Source: Roseivirga sp. UBA6052 (lineage in GTDB: Bacteria; Bacteroidota; Bacteroidia; Cytophagales; Cyclobacteriaceae). From it: a stretch of DNA of 64,000 nt. The position numbers and the translations under genes were made by a program. Below the pieces are notes generated by a model. The model did no database searches. It was not told where the DNA came from and saw nothing but the letters and a program-made list of their open reading frames with translations. The DNA is taken from contig DIYO01000001.1 in the NCBI GenBank assembly GCA_002427755.1, forward strand, positions 744,001 to 808,000, read 5' to 3'. Shown here one piece after another: positions 41,840 through 51,737 of this stretch. How positions within the stretch are numbered: the stretch's first letter is position 1; each line of letters opens with the position of its first letter.

Positions 41840-43645
41840 ATGCAAAGCATCAGAAATATTGCCATTATCGCGCACGTAGACCACGGTAAAACTACCTTGG
41901 TAGACAAGATCATTCATGCCTCTAAACTCTTTAGAGATAATCAAGAGAGCGGTGAATTGATACTTGATAACAATGACTTAGAGCGTGAGAGAGGTATTAC
42001 CATTCTTTCTAAGAATGTGTCTGTTACGTATAAAGATGTTAAAATTAACATCATCGACACACCAGGTCACGCAGACTTTGGTGGTGAGGTAGAACGTGTA
42101 TTAAAAATGGCTGATGGGGTTCTTCTTTTGGTTGATGCTTTTGAAGGTCCAATGCCACAAACACGTTTCGTTTTAGGCAAAGCATTAGGCTTAGGGCTTA
42201 CCCCAATTGTTGTGGTTAACAAAGTAGATAAGGAAAATTGCCGTCCAGACGAAGTACACGAACAAGTCTTTGATTTGATGTTCAATCTAGATGCTACTGA
42301 AGAGCAGCTTGAGTTTGAAACCATGTATGGTTCTTCAAAAATGGGTTGGATGAGTGAAGATTGGCAAAATCAAACTGATAGCATTACTCCACTTCTAGAT
42401 AAAATTCTAGAAGTAATTCCTGAGGCACCCAGCCCTGAAGGGACGCCTCAATTCCAAGTTACTTCACTTGACTATTCTTCTTATGTAGGTAGAATTGCTA
42501 TTGGAAGAGTTTACCAAGGAAAGTTACAAGAAGGGAAATCCATGGGCTTAACTAAGGCTGATGGTAGCATAAAGCGCGTTCGCATTAAAGAACTCCAAGT
42601 ATTTGAAGGTTTAGGCCGCAAGAAAGTAGAGGAAGTGAAAGCCGGTGACCTTTGTGCTATTATTGGTTTAGACGATTTCGAAATTGGAGATACCTTAACT
42701 GACTTCGAAAACCCTGCTCCTCTTCCAAGAATTGCGATTGATGAGCCTACCATGAACATGCTCTTCACGATTAACAACTCACCAGGTTTTGGTAGTGAAG
42801 GTAAGTTTGTGACTTCTCGCCATTTAAGAGATCGATTGATGAAAGAGACGGAAAAGAACCTTGCCCTTCGCGTTCAAGAAACGGACACGGAAGATAAGTT
42901 CTTGGTGTATGGCCGAGGAATTCTTCACCTTTCCGTACTCATAGAAACCATGAGACGTGAAGGCTATGAGTTGATGGTTGGCCAACCTCAAGTCATCTAC
43001 AAAGAGATTGATGGTAAGAGAAATGAGCCTATTGAAAGCTTGGTTGTAGATGTTCCTGAAGATGTTGCAGGTAAAGTAATCGAATTGGCTACTCAGCGTA
43101 AAGGCGAGCTCAAGATTATGGAACCAAAAGGTGACCAACAGCACTTAGAGTTCGATATTCCTTCTAGAGGGCTTATTGGATTGAGAAACAATGTGCTTAC
43201 CGCTACGGCAGGAGAAGCGGTTATGAACCACCGTTTCAAAGAGTATCAACCTTATAAAGGAGAAATCAAAGGTAGAATTAATGGTTCTTTAATTTCTATG
43301 GAGAACGGACCTGGTACTGCTTATTCAATTGATAAACTTCAAGACAGAGGCGTATTCTTTGTAGCACCTGGAGAAGATCTTTACACAGGTCAAGTAATTG
43401 GTGAGCACACAAGAGAAAACGACTTAGTTGTGAATATTCAAAAGGGTAAAAAGCTTACGAATATGCGTGCAGCAGGATCTGACGACAACTCTAAGATTGC
43501 ACCACCTAAAAAGTTCTCTTTAGAAGAAGCTATGGAGTACATTCAAAAAGACGAGTATTTAGAAGTAACTCCTATAAGCATGAGAATGCGTAAGATTTAT
43601 CTTGATGAGAATACGCGCCTGAGAATGGCAAAATCTGCTGGATAA
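41840..43645 (+). CDS. typA: Translational GTPase TypA/BipA
   Basis: 601 residues from the ATG at 41840, which has AGGAG five nt upstream; the TTG at 41816 lies in the promoter box. GTPase motifs: AHVDHGKTT (11-19), RGITI, DTPGHADFGGEVERV and VNKVD. After domain II comes the EF-G-like domain III and the BipA-specific C-terminal domain (GLIGLRNNVLTATAGEAVMN). It binds ribosomes and supports 50S assembly and growth in stress or cold. pfkA follows after 53 nt. Confidence 0.97.
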   Translation: MQSIRNIAIIAHVDHGKTTLVDKIIHASKLFRDNQESGELILDNNDLERERGITILSKNVSVTYKDVKINIIDTPGHADFGGEVERVLKMADGVLLLVDAFEGPMPQTRFVLGKALGLGLTPIVVVNKVDKENCRPDEVHEQVFDLMFNLDATEEQLEFETMYGSSKMGWMSEDWQNQTDSITPLLDKILEVIPEAPSPEGTPQFQVTSLDYSSYVGRIAIGRVYQGKLQEGKSMGLTKADGSIKRVRIKELQVFEGLGRKKVEEVKAGDLCAIIGLDDFEIGDTLTDFENPAPLPRIAIDEPTMNMLFTINNSPGFGSEGKFVTSRHLRDRLMKETEKNLALRVQETDTEDKFLVYGRGILHLSVLIETMRREGYELMVGQPQVIYKEIDGKRNEPIESLVVDVPEDVAGKVIELATQRKGELKIMEPKGDQQHLEFDIPSRGLIGLRNNVLTATAGEAVMNHRFKEYQPYKGEIKGRINGSLISMENGPGTAYSIDKLQDRGVFFVAPGEDLYTGQVIGEHTRENDLVVNIQKGKKLTNMRAAGSDDNSKIAPPKKFSLEEAMEYIQKDEYLEVTPISMRMRKIYLDENTRLRMAKSAG

Positions 43646-43698
43646 ATAACCAAGTAAAGACTTCTTAATTATCTTAGGTCAAGAACAAAAACTTGACC

Positions 43699-44793
43699 AT
43701 GAGAAAGATCCTTGTCTTAACCGGAGGTGGTGATTGCCCTGGACTCAATACTGTTATTCGGGCCATTGTAAAAAGTGCACATGAGCAAAAGGATGTTGAA
43801 GTATTCGGAAGCATAGAAGCTTATAATGGCTTACTGCGAAGCCCGCAAGAAATTGTAAAACTCACCAATAAAGAGGTAGCCGGTATACATGTAAAAGGTG
43901 GAACCATTATAGGCACTACCACCAAAGGCGGGCCATTCGGTTTTCCAACTCAAATGGAAGACGGTTCTTGGCAAGAGTTAGACCGTTCAGACGAAACAGT
44001 GGCCATGATAAAAGACATGGGCTTTCACTGTGTCATTAGCATCGGTGGAGATGGTTCTCAAGCCATCAGCCAAAAGCTTTATGAAAAAGGCATGCCGGTT
44101 ATTGGCGTACCTAAGACAATAGACAATGACCTGTCTGCAACAGATTACACCTTCGGATTCCAAACAGCTGTACAAGAAGCTACTACGGCTGTTGACAAGC
44201 TTGTCTCTACCGCTGAAAGTCATCACAGGGTTATGATCTTAGAAGTAATGGGACGAAATGCCGGCTGGATTGCTACCCATGCTGCCATTGCTGGTGGTGC
44301 TGAAGTATGCTTGATTCCTGAAATACCTTATGATATCAATAAGGTAAAGGAGAAGATTGAGTCTCGCTATAAAGATGGCAAAGGCTTCGTCATAGTAGTG
44401 ATAGCCGAAGGTGCATTCCAGAAAGATGGCCAAATCACCTCAAAAGAGAGTGATGAGATTGGTTATGAAAATGTAAGGTTAGGTGGTGTAGCCCATCAAT
44501 TAACAGAACAGCTGAAAAGAGCGGGCTGTACAGCCGATATTAGAGAAATGATCCTTGGACACCTGCAAAGAGGCGGAACTCCTAACTCATTTGATCGTGT
44601 ATTGGCTACACTTTATGGAGTAAAAGCGCTGGAATTAGCACTCAGCAACGACTTTGGTAAAATGGTGATTTTTAAAGACCATGAAATAAATGCGGTACCA
44701 ATCAAAGACGCCATAGATTCTTACAATACAGTCGAACCTAATGGATATATGGTTGGTACTGGCAAGAGTGTAGGTATATCGTTCGGAGATTAA
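43699..44793 (+). CDS. 6-phosphofructokinase, group III/mixed-type
   Basis: 364 residues from the ATG at 43699. It phosphorylates fructose 6-phosphate. The phosphate-donor loop is GGDG (116-119), Gly at the position that separates ATP from PPi users, but the second selectivity position is Lys (K139 in PKTIDND), where the E. coli enzyme has Gly (PGTIDND). The G/K combination is known from actinobacterial-type ATP-PFKs that lack the allosteric control of PfkA. Other motifs are MGRNAGWIA and EMILGHLQRGG. Probably ATP-dependent, not proven. It is downstream of typA on the same strand. Confidence 0.92.
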   Translation: MRKILVLTGGGDCPGLNTVIRAIVKSAHEQKDVEVFGSIEAYNGLLRSPQEIVKLTNKEVAGIHVKGGTIIGTTTKGGPFGFPTQMEDGSWQELDRSDETVAMIKDMGFHCVISIGGDGSQAISQKLYEKGMPVIGVPKTIDNDLSATDYTFGFQTAVQEATTAVDKLVSTAESHHRVMILEVMGRNAGWIATHAAIAGGAEVCLIPEIPYDINKVKEKIESRYKDGKGFVIVVIAEGAFQKDGQITSKESDEIGYENVRLGGVAHQLTEQLKRAGCTADIREMILGHLQRGGTPNSFDRVLATLYGVKALELALSNDFGKMVIFKDHEINAVPIKDAIDSYNTVEPNGYMVGTGKSVGISFGD

Positions 44794-44822
44794 AAAAAAG
44801 GGTGACCTTTTTTTGATCACCC
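44792..44822 (-). terminator. Intrinsic terminator of the phytase operon
   Basis: On the minus strand GGGTGATC (44822-44815) pairs with GGTCACCC (44807-44800) around a seven-A loop, followed by eight T. It lies between convergent pfkA and the phytase gene. Confidence 0.85.
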
Positions 44823-44851
44823 CTTACTACCTAATCTACAATAGTGAATCC

Positions 44852-45892
44852 TCAATTTATGAGCAGAGAATCCAAAATATCTTCAGGTCTATAATATTGA
44901 AAAGTTTTGTTATCCGACATTGCCACAAATACCCCTTTTGGGAATTGATCGTTCAGTCTTACGCTGGTAATTTCTGAACCATCACTTTCATGCGTAGAGA
45001 CTTTAACTACCTTAATCAATTCGTGTTGATGCGGATTGGTAGCACTCCCATCTCTGGCAAAAATGTGAAACTTATCGGCTTGCTGATCTGAAAGCAGAAT
45101 AAATCCTTTTCCATTTCCAGTATCATAAATCGAAATACCTTCATGGTCGTCTTTGATTCCCGAAGTAGCAAACAGTGCCAATTCTTCATTTCCTTTTTCA
45201 GGATCGGCATAATACTTTCTTACCCCTACACCTTCGTCTGAGTAATAGATGTAACCTAACTCATGATCAACAGCGATAGCCTCTATCTCTTTTTGGCCGC
45301 TATATTTTCCGAATTTCCGAACCAACTTTGCTCTCAAAACTCCAATGGAATCAGCCTCTAGTTTGTATTGCCAAAGATAACTTCCAGATGGGCCTGTCTT
45401 TCTACCCATAATCACATAGGTAGTACTATCCGACTCTCTTTGATATACAGCAATACCCATTAGATCTCGTTGTTCAAGTCCTGTTTCACCTTCGAACATA
45501 TCGAAACCACCGTTGTCTATAGCTTTCATCTCAGGAAAAGAAAAGACTCTCAGCTTATGATTGAGTCTTTCTCCGGTTACTACAAAATCAACAGTATCTT
45601 CTCCTAAAGCTAGTTGGTACCCTAAATCAACATTGTTAGGTCGTTGTAACCCTCTAACCACTTTCTCTTCAATGATCTTGCCTTCTAAATCAAACACGTA
45701 AAGTGCGCCATCAGCATTTTTATCTGTACCAATAATCAAGCTTTTAGAAGGATCGTTTGGGTTAATCCAAATAGCGGGATCATCAGAATCGTACTTCACG
45801 GGGTCCGTAGAAAGAACCGGAAGAATTCTAGGTTGCTGTTGACAGGCAGAAATAAGAAGAACTAGTGCGATTAAAACATAAATGTTCTTCAT
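44852..45892 (-). CDS. Beta-propeller phytase lipoprotein
   Basis: 346 residues from the ATG at 45892 (MKNIYVLIALVLLISACQQQ); nine codons further upstream are not needed. A lipobox (LISACQ, Cys16) predicts a lipid anchor in the outer membrane. The body matches the 3-phytase/BPP family: SDDPAIWINPNDPSKSLIIG, DLEGKIIEE, RPNNVDLGYQL, IEAIAVDHELGYIYYSDE, and the acidic calcium-binding DDHEGISIYD. It releases phosphate from phytate and perhaps other phosphoesters. It lies 57 nt after the TonB-dependent receptor on the same strand, so uptake and cleavage are linked. Confidence 0.9.
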   Translation of the reverse strand: MKNIYVLIALVLLISACQQQPRILPVLSTDPVKYDSDDPAIWINPNDPSKSLIIGTDKNADGALYVFDLEGKIIEEKVVRGLQRPNNVDLGYQLALGEDTVDFVVTGERLNHKLRVFSFPEMKAIDNGGFDMFEGETGLEQRDLMGIAVYQRESDSTTYVIMGRKTGPSGSYLWQYKLEADSIGVLRAKLVRKFGKYSGQKEIEAIAVDHELGYIYYSDEGVGVRKYYADPEKGNEELALFATSGIKDDHEGISIYDTGNGKGFILLSDQQADKFHIFARDGSATNPHQHELIKVVKVSTHESDGSEITSVRLNDQFPKGVFVAMSDNKTFQYYRPEDILDSLLIN

Positions 45893-45949
45893 TAGAAAAA
45901 TAGAGTACCCAAGGAACACCTTAAATGCTCCTTAGGCTAACTCTTTATA

Positions 45950-48727
45950 TTAGTTATTATTAAACAAGTCAAATTTTAAACCAGCGTTGAATCTCACATT
46001 GTAATACTCAACTTGCATGGTTCTGCTCTGAATACCTTGATAGTATCTAAGCGGTTGGTTTGTTAAATTATTTACTTCGAAGAAGAATCTCCATTGTGGA
46101 GTGAATGCGTAAGACCCGTTGATGTCTAGGAAAGTCTGTTCATCATAGAATCTATCTTCGAAAGCATCGCCACCTAATTCATCAATATAATCACTAGCAT
46201 AGTTCAATGAAGCTCTTAAAACGAGTGCATCCGTTTCGTAAGAAATAGAGGCGTTAAACATGTTGTTTGCAGTCCCTGGAAGGTCAATATCATCATTTTC
46301 TCTTCCCTGAATACCTGTAGTACTAGATTCGGTTCTAGTATAATTCAACATGATTCCAAGACCTTTCCAAATCTGACGTTGTACAGTTAATTCTAAACCA
46401 TAAATCTCTGCAGTTCCCCCATTATCAAAAGTGGTAAATTCTAGATCGTTACCGAATTGTGGGTCGTTGAAGCCTTCTTGTACTAATGGATAAATAAAGT
46501 TGTCTAAGTTCTTGTAGAACACACCTCCTGAAAGAATTCCAATGTTCTTGAAATAGTTCTCATACATCAAATCAAAATTCATTGACGTTGTTGGCTCCAA
46601 AGCAGGGTTACCTCTTGTTAATTCTTCATCGTCTGGTGAAAATTCAGCGTATGGTACAAGGTCAAAATAATTTGGCCTCGCTATTGTGTTGGTCCAAGCA
46701 AATCTTAGAATCGAATTGTCATCGAAATTGTAATTCAAATGAACACCGGGCATAAAATTGCCATAATTCTGACTGTCAGTCTCTTGAGTGAAGGTCTCAT
46801 TATCTACATCTAGTAAGTTACCGGTGTATTCGATATTAGTTCCTTCATATCTTAACCCAACAATACCAGACAGGTTCTCATTGAATTGAATATCTGCCAT
46901 GGCATAAGCAGCATAAATATTCTCATCTGCCGAATAGTTTCCTGGAAGATACTCGTCAAGAACATCAGACTCATCGAATAGACTTGCATTGTTGAGATCT
47001 AAACCTCCTAAGAACTCAGGAGTAGCAAATAATCCAATTGAGTATTGAGAACCTGCCAAGTAATCAGATTCAGTATAGCTATTCACAGGCACATCAACTA
47101 ATCTTGCACCAAATGCATTTTCGTCTACTGGCTCATATTCAAAGAAAGAGTTAGTTCTTACTTTGCTTTTCAATCTAGCTCTTGCTCCAAATTTGAGTAT
47201 TGCTTTAGATGATGCAGGCAAAGTAAAATCAACTCTGGTGTTGAAGTCTTCATCGTAAGTATCTTGGAATTCTTCCGTTATTTCATGGAAACCTATATTC
47301 AGGTTGTCAGCAGGGTTTAATAAGTTAGCGTTCGGAAACTCTGGGTTTCTTAAGTCTACAAAAACACTCTGATCACTTTCTCGGTAAGAAATGTATCTCT
47401 CATTTGGTCTCTCCTCAGATGCTCTTGCATATGTGGCACTCCAATCCATTCTTAATTTATTGAACTGATGCTCACCTTTTAAAGTAACGTTTCTGTTTCT
47501 TTGATCTTCAAGTCTTCTGTTATCAACTCTGTCGTTACCAATACCTCCTTTAGTTTGGTATTGAACTCTAGCACCTTGATTGATAGTAAAATAGTTATTA
47601 GGACCTTCTACAGCGACACCATCATCAAATGCATCATCTAATTGAGATACTCTCATTCTGAATCTATTTTCCCAGTCGTCTCTCCAATTATATACTCCAG
47701 ATAGGTAAAGCTTGTGGTTTTCGTTGATTTCGTAGTCTAAAGCCAGATTAAAACTTCTTCTGATTCTTTGAACTCTGTATTCTCTAATATCGAATTCCTC
47801 AATAACAGCCCTATCAAAATCATCTTGATACCAAACGGCCTCCACATTATCAGAACCAAAGTTGTGATTGTTATAGCTTAACGAAGCCACTGCCCCAAGT
47901 TTTCCTTCTGCAAATCTGTCTGACAGTATTACAGAACCTGTCCATATTGGCTCGTTGGATAGGAAGTTGTAGCCAGATGCTAAAGTACCTGAGATTCTCT
48001 TACCAGCTGGAGCAGATCTTGTTACTAGATTTACTGAACCTCCAATGGCGTCTGCATCCATATCAGGCAGTACTGCTTTATTAACCTGAATAGTTTGAAT
48101 TAAATCTGCAGGGATAAGATCAAGCTGAATATTTCTGTTATCACCTTCAGCAGAAGGAATCCTTTCTCCATTTAACATTACGGAGTTCAACTGTGGTGCT
48201 AGACCTCTTACAATGATATTTCTGGCTTCGCCTTGATCATTCTGGATAGTAATACCTGTAATCCTCTTTAAGGCATCTCCAATGTTAGCATCTGGGAAGC
48301 GACCTATTTGGTCTGCAGCAACTACATTCGAAATATTGGCGTTATTCTTTTGCTGATTCAGTGCTTTGGCTTGTCCTTTTAATCGGTCACCCATAATAAT
48401 CACTTCACCACCTTCAGAAAAGCCGGGCTCCATTGTCAGGTTTTCAGTAGTGGTAACTGACTCAACTATAGTAACAGTTTTCTCAATTTTCTTGTAACCA
48501 ATGAAAGATACAGTCAATTCGTAATCACCTGCTGGTAATTCCACTAACGTATAAAATCCATTAGCATCAGTTGGCATTCCTTTATTTAATTCAGAAAGAA
48601 ATACACTTGCCCCTGGTAAGGGGAGTCCTAATTCGTCAATTACTCTTCCCTTTAAAATTCCGGTTTGAGCAAGTGACAAGCCACCAAAGCAGCTTAGTAA
48701 TAGTGCGGTTAGTAATAGTCTTTTCAT
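45950..48727 (-). CDS. TonB-dependent receptor (phytase-linked)
   Basis: 925 residues from the ATG at 48727 (MKRLLLTALLLSCFGG), the better signal-peptide start. After it comes a carboxypeptidase-regulatory-like domain (~24-105: GRVIDELGLPLPGASVFL), a plug domain (~125-235: QQKNNANISNVVAADQIGRF, DANIGDALKRITGITIQ, RGLAPQLNSVMLNGERI), then a large outer-membrane barrel ending NVRFNAGLKFDLFNNN. No SusD partner is next to it, so it is not a classic Sus pair. Followed by the phytase gene, it is a candidate importer of phytate-type or other phosphorylated compounds (inference). Confidence 0.93.
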   Translation of the reverse strand: MKRLLLTALLLSCFGGLSLAQTGILKGRVIDELGLPLPGASVFLSELNKGMPTDANGFYTLVELPAGDYELTVSFIGYKKIEKTVTIVESVTTTENLTMEPGFSEGGEVIIMGDRLKGQAKALNQQKNNANISNVVAADQIGRFPDANIGDALKRITGITIQNDQGEARNIIVRGLAPQLNSVMLNGERIPSAEGDNRNIQLDLIPADLIQTIQVNKAVLPDMDADAIGGSVNLVTRSAPAGKRISGTLASGYNFLSNEPIWTGSVILSDRFAEGKLGAVASLSYNNHNFGSDNVEAVWYQDDFDRAVIEEFDIREYRVQRIRRSFNLALDYEINENHKLYLSGVYNWRDDWENRFRMRVSQLDDAFDDGVAVEGPNNYFTINQGARVQYQTKGGIGNDRVDNRRLEDQRNRNVTLKGEHQFNKLRMDWSATYARASEERPNERYISYRESDQSVFVDLRNPEFPNANLLNPADNLNIGFHEITEEFQDTYDEDFNTRVDFTLPASSKAILKFGARARLKSKVRTNSFFEYEPVDENAFGARLVDVPVNSYTESDYLAGSQYSIGLFATPEFLGGLDLNNASLFDESDVLDEYLPGNYSADENIYAAYAMADIQFNENLSGIVGLRYEGTNIEYTGNLLDVDNETFTQETDSQNYGNFMPGVHLNYNFDDNSILRFAWTNTIARPNYFDLVPYAEFSPDDEELTRGNPALEPTTSMNFDLMYENYFKNIGILSGGVFYKNLDNFIYPLVQEGFNDPQFGNDLEFTTFDNGGTAEIYGLELTVQRQIWKGLGIMLNYTRTESSTTGIQGRENDDIDLPGTANNMFNASISYETDALVLRASLNYASDYIDELGGDAFEDRFYDEQTFLDINGSYAFTPQWRFFFEVNNLTNQPLRYYQGIQSRTMQVEYYNVRFNAGLKFDLFNNN

Positions 48728-48893
48728 AATTGTTCTAAAAGTTAGATACACCAATGTCTACACCTCATCTCACTCCAATGTGAAATAGCTATTAAGACTG
48801 TAATAACTAACCAATGAAAAGCGTTAACAAGGTATTAGCAATAGGAAATAAAGCACTGTATATCAACACCTTATGTCTTTAATCAAAATGTCA

Positions 48894-50594
48894 TCAATAG
48901 TTGACAAGAAAGGGTTTGAGCTCTTTATTTTCTTGAGGTTTGAGCTTCTTTTTAAGACGAGATTTAGAGACTCTAAGACTCTCAATAGTGATACCCAGAA
49001 TGCCGGCAATGTCTTTGGATGACAACCCCATTCTTATTAATGAACTTAACTTGATTTCTGAATCTGTAAGACGAGGATATTCAAGCCTTATTCTTTTAGC
49101 AAAGTCATCGTGAACAAGATCAAAAGTCTCTTGGAAGTACTCCCACTCTTTATCGAATTCGAATCCTTTGTCAATAGAGTTAGAAAGTTTCTTAACAGCG
49201 TGAGATTTGATTTTAGATTCCTTATGCAAAAGTTCAATTTGATCCCTTAATTCAGTAAGTAGTCTATTCTTTTGGATAATATGAAGGGTCTTATTTGTAA
49301 GGTCTTGACTTCGATCTTCTATCTCTCGATAAAACTGTTCTTCTCGCAGTTTTTTGTTTTCCAATTCAGTCTGCAGCGTCTTTTGTTCCAACTCAATGTT
49401 TCTAATACGCTGATTACTTAACTCCTCTTGAGCCTTAAAAGCCATAGTAGCCTGACTCCTCCTTTTTCTTTCTTGAAGAATTACTAAGATTAGAAAGAAC
49501 AACAGTCCTGATGAACCTAGAACCATCATAGTACGTGCTTTCCTGTCGAACCTCTGGTTGGCCTCTAACTCCGTTATAGCTCGTTCTTTCTCTTGTGTAT
49601 CATATAAGGTTTGGAAGTTGGCAATTTGTCCAGCTATCTGAGAATTGAATAAACTTTGAGAAAACTCATAAGCACTATCATAATATTTAAGTGCTAGTTG
49701 CTCTTGCTTATTACTTCGATATACTTTCGCCAAGTCATGATAAGCGCTCAATACTTCATAATTAAGCTTTAATGAGTCAGCTAGGTTTAGGGCGATTTGG
49801 GTAAAGTATACTGATGAATCTACAAGACCTTTTTTTCTATATGTATCTCCTAGGTTATTGAGCGTATTGACAAGAGCCGGAAGGTTATTACAAATGCTAT
49901 CGTATTTTGCCGAAAGCATAAAATACGAATATGCCTCATCGAAATCTTCTAGGTCTTCATAAATACTGCCAATATTGTCATATATAACCGCAAGGCCTCT
50001 ACTATCCTCTAAACTCTCATATATGTCTAATGCCTTGAATTGATAGTAAAACCCTGAATCTGCCATGGCAGTTTTTTCATAGTAGTGACCAATTACTCCA
50101 TAGCTTTCTGCAAGGCCCAAGGAGTCATCTAGCTTCTTAAATATATTCCGAGCTCCGTGAAATTCAACAAGGGCCTTGTCCCATAAATCATGAAATTGGT
50201 AAGCAGCTCCCAATGATAATTTAGTTTGAGCGCTTAGAGCAGCATTGTTGAGTGATTGAAAAATATGCAATGCATCGGTTAAATGAGAAATGGCATTATC
50301 ATAAGCCCCTTGTAGATAGAAGATCTCTCCCATAGTTTTTTTGGCCAACGCATAATTCGATTCATCACCCATGTCACTCGCTTTATCGAGGGCTAGTTTT
50401 GCATAGTAGAAGGCAGAATCAGGGTCTTTAGAAGTATAAAAGCTACCCAGTTCATTCAAAGATCTTAATTGCACAGATAGCGTATTAGCCGAATTAGATG
50501 ATGTCGGGATTAGGGCATTGCTACTCCTTATTTGTCCATTAGCAAGGAGTGACTCAAAAGTCAGAAATAAAAAAAATGCTATACGCCTAAGCAT
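48894..50594 (-). CDS. TPR-repeat regulator with LuxR-like HTH
   Basis: 566 residues with a signal peptide-like start (~1-21), tetratricopeptide repeats across ~35-330, one membrane span (~353-372, MMVLGSSGLLFFLILVIL), a coiled-coil linker (~380-470) and a C-terminal helix-turn-helix (~500-555: LTDSEIKLSSLIRMGLSSKD, ILGITIESLRVSKSRLKKKL) like the GerE/LuxR fold. This layout, with periplasmic TPRs sensing and a cytoplasmic HTH, is a Bacteroidota-specific transmembrane regulator type. It lies upstream of the TonB-receptor/phytase pair on the same strand and probably controls it. Confidence 0.85.
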   Translation of the reverse strand: MLRRIAFFLFLTFESLLANGQIRSSNALIPTSSNSANTLSVQLRSLNELGSFYTSKDPDSAFYYAKLALDKASDMGDESNYALAKKTMGEIFYLQGAYDNAISHLTDALHIFQSLNNAALSAQTKLSLGAAYQFHDLWDKALVEFHGARNIFKKLDDSLGLAESYGVIGHYYEKTAMADSGFYYQFKALDIYESLEDSRGLAVIYDNIGSIYEDLEDFDEAYSYFMLSAKYDSICNNLPALVNTLNNLGDTYRKKGLVDSSVYFTQIALNLADSLKLNYEVLSAYHDLAKVYRSNKQEQLALKYYDSAYEFSQSLFNSQIAGQIANFQTLYDTQEKERAITELEANQRFDRKARTMMVLGSSGLLFFLILVILQERKRRSQATMAFKAQEELSNQRIRNIELEQKTLQTELENKKLREEQFYREIEDRSQDLTNKTLHIIQKNRLLTELRDQIELLHKESKIKSHAVKKLSNSIDKGFEFDKEWEYFQETFDLVHDDFAKRIRLEYPRLTDSEIKLSSLIRMGLSSKDIAGILGITIESLRVSKSRLKKKLKPQENKELKPFLVNY

Positions 50595-50697
50595 ATAGCA
50601 AACTAGCTAACCAATGTTAGTGCAATTGATAGGCAACTTGAAGTTTATGTGAAGTTTTAGAACTCCGTTCTCTTAAGTTTTCTTTTTGCCTTCATAT

Positions 50698-50719
50698 AGC
50701 CCCAAAGTAACTTGGGGCT
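50698..50719 (-). terminator. Stem-loop directly after the DECR-like reductase gene
   Basis: AGCCCCAA (50698-50705) pairs with TTGGGGCT (50712-50719), loop AGTAAC, reaching into the stop codon. The minus-strand side has no T-run, so termination there is uncertain. Confidence 0.35.
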
Positions 50720-51588
50720 CATCCCTTTTTTCCGCGAGAGGCTTCGAGCATATCCCACATCTCTTGAGGCACTTTCTCTAAGTGACTAAACTCACCTGCG
50801 CCCATCAACCATTCTCCGCCATCAATGGTCACAACTTCGCCATTCACATAGGCCGAATAATCTGACATGAGATAAGCTGCTAGGTTCGCCAATTCTTGGT
50901 GCTCTCCTACTCTTCCAACCGGTACCAGTTTGGCTGGATCAAATTTATCAATCAGGTCGCCAGGGAGTAACCTACTCCATGCTCCTTCGGTTGGGAATGG
51001 ACCTGGTGCAATAGCATTCAATCTAATTTGGTATTTCGCCCATTCTACTGCCAATGAACGTGTCATGGCGAGTACGCCTGCTTTCGCACAAGCTGACGGT
51101 ACAACATAACCAGAACCTGTCCACGCATAAGTAGTAACAATATTTAGGATAGTACCGGGTTGCTTCGCCCTAATCCAATCTTTACCTAAAGCCAAAGTGA
51201 AGTTGGTCGTACCTTTTAAAACAATATCAATAACGATGTTCACTGCACGATGAGACAATCTTTCCGTTGGGCTCACAAAGTTACCAGCAGCATTATTCAA
51301 TAAGCCATGAATCTCACCGAATGCCTCTTTGGCTTTGGCAATCACATTTTCAACCTGATCATATTCTCTTACATCACATTGAACCGGTAAAACTTTACCT
51401 CCGGTTTGTTCTTCCATCTCCTTAGCAGCCTTTTCTAAGACTTCTATCTTTCTACTGGTAATTACCAAATTGGCGCCCAGCTCAAGGAAATAGGTACCCA
51501 TAGCACGGCCTAATCCGGTACCTCCACCGGTTACAATTATGGTCTGACCTTTTAGGGCATCCTCTTTTAACATTCCATCGGTTCTCAT
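50719..51588 (-). CDS. SDR oxidoreductase, 2,4-dienoyl-CoA reductase (DECR1) type
   Basis: 289 residues, Rossmann fold. Cofactor motif TGGGTGLG (20-27), NNAAGN (98-103). In place of the usual YxxxK of SDRs it has SACAK (S165-K169), and Tyr154 in TTYAWTGSGYVVPSACAK lies 15 residues before Lys169, the spacing of Tyr199/Lys214 in DECR1. The rest (LAVEWAKYQIRLNAIAPGP, ANLAAYLMSDYSAYVNGEVV) is also DECR-like. It probably reduces 2,4-dienoyl-CoA with NADPH during breakdown of unsaturated fatty acids. It is monocistronic and divergent from the OmpA-type gene. Confidence 0.9.
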   Translation of the reverse strand: MRTDGMLKEDALKGQTIIVTGGGTGLGRAMGTYFLELGANLVITSRKIEVLEKAAKEMEEQTGGKVLPVQCDVREYDQVENVIAKAKEAFGEIHGLLNNAAGNFVSPTERLSHRAVNIVIDIVLKGTTNFTLALGKDWIRAKQPGTILNIVTTYAWTGSGYVVPSACAKAGVLAMTRSLAVEWAKYQIRLNAIAPGPFPTEGAWSRLLPGDLIDKFDPAKLVPVGRVGEHQELANLAAYLMSDYSAYVNGEVVTIDGGEWLMGAGEFSHLEKVPQEMWDMLEASRGKKG

Positions 51589-51737
51589 GTGATTTTTCTC
51601 TTTTAAGTGAATTTTGACGTTGAATTGGAAGTTAGAAAATATTATGCATGCAGCATAATTTTCAAATTATCGTTGGTATAAATCACTATGCTTTTGTGGG
51701 CTGAATTACACATATTTGTGCAACTCAATAATTACTT

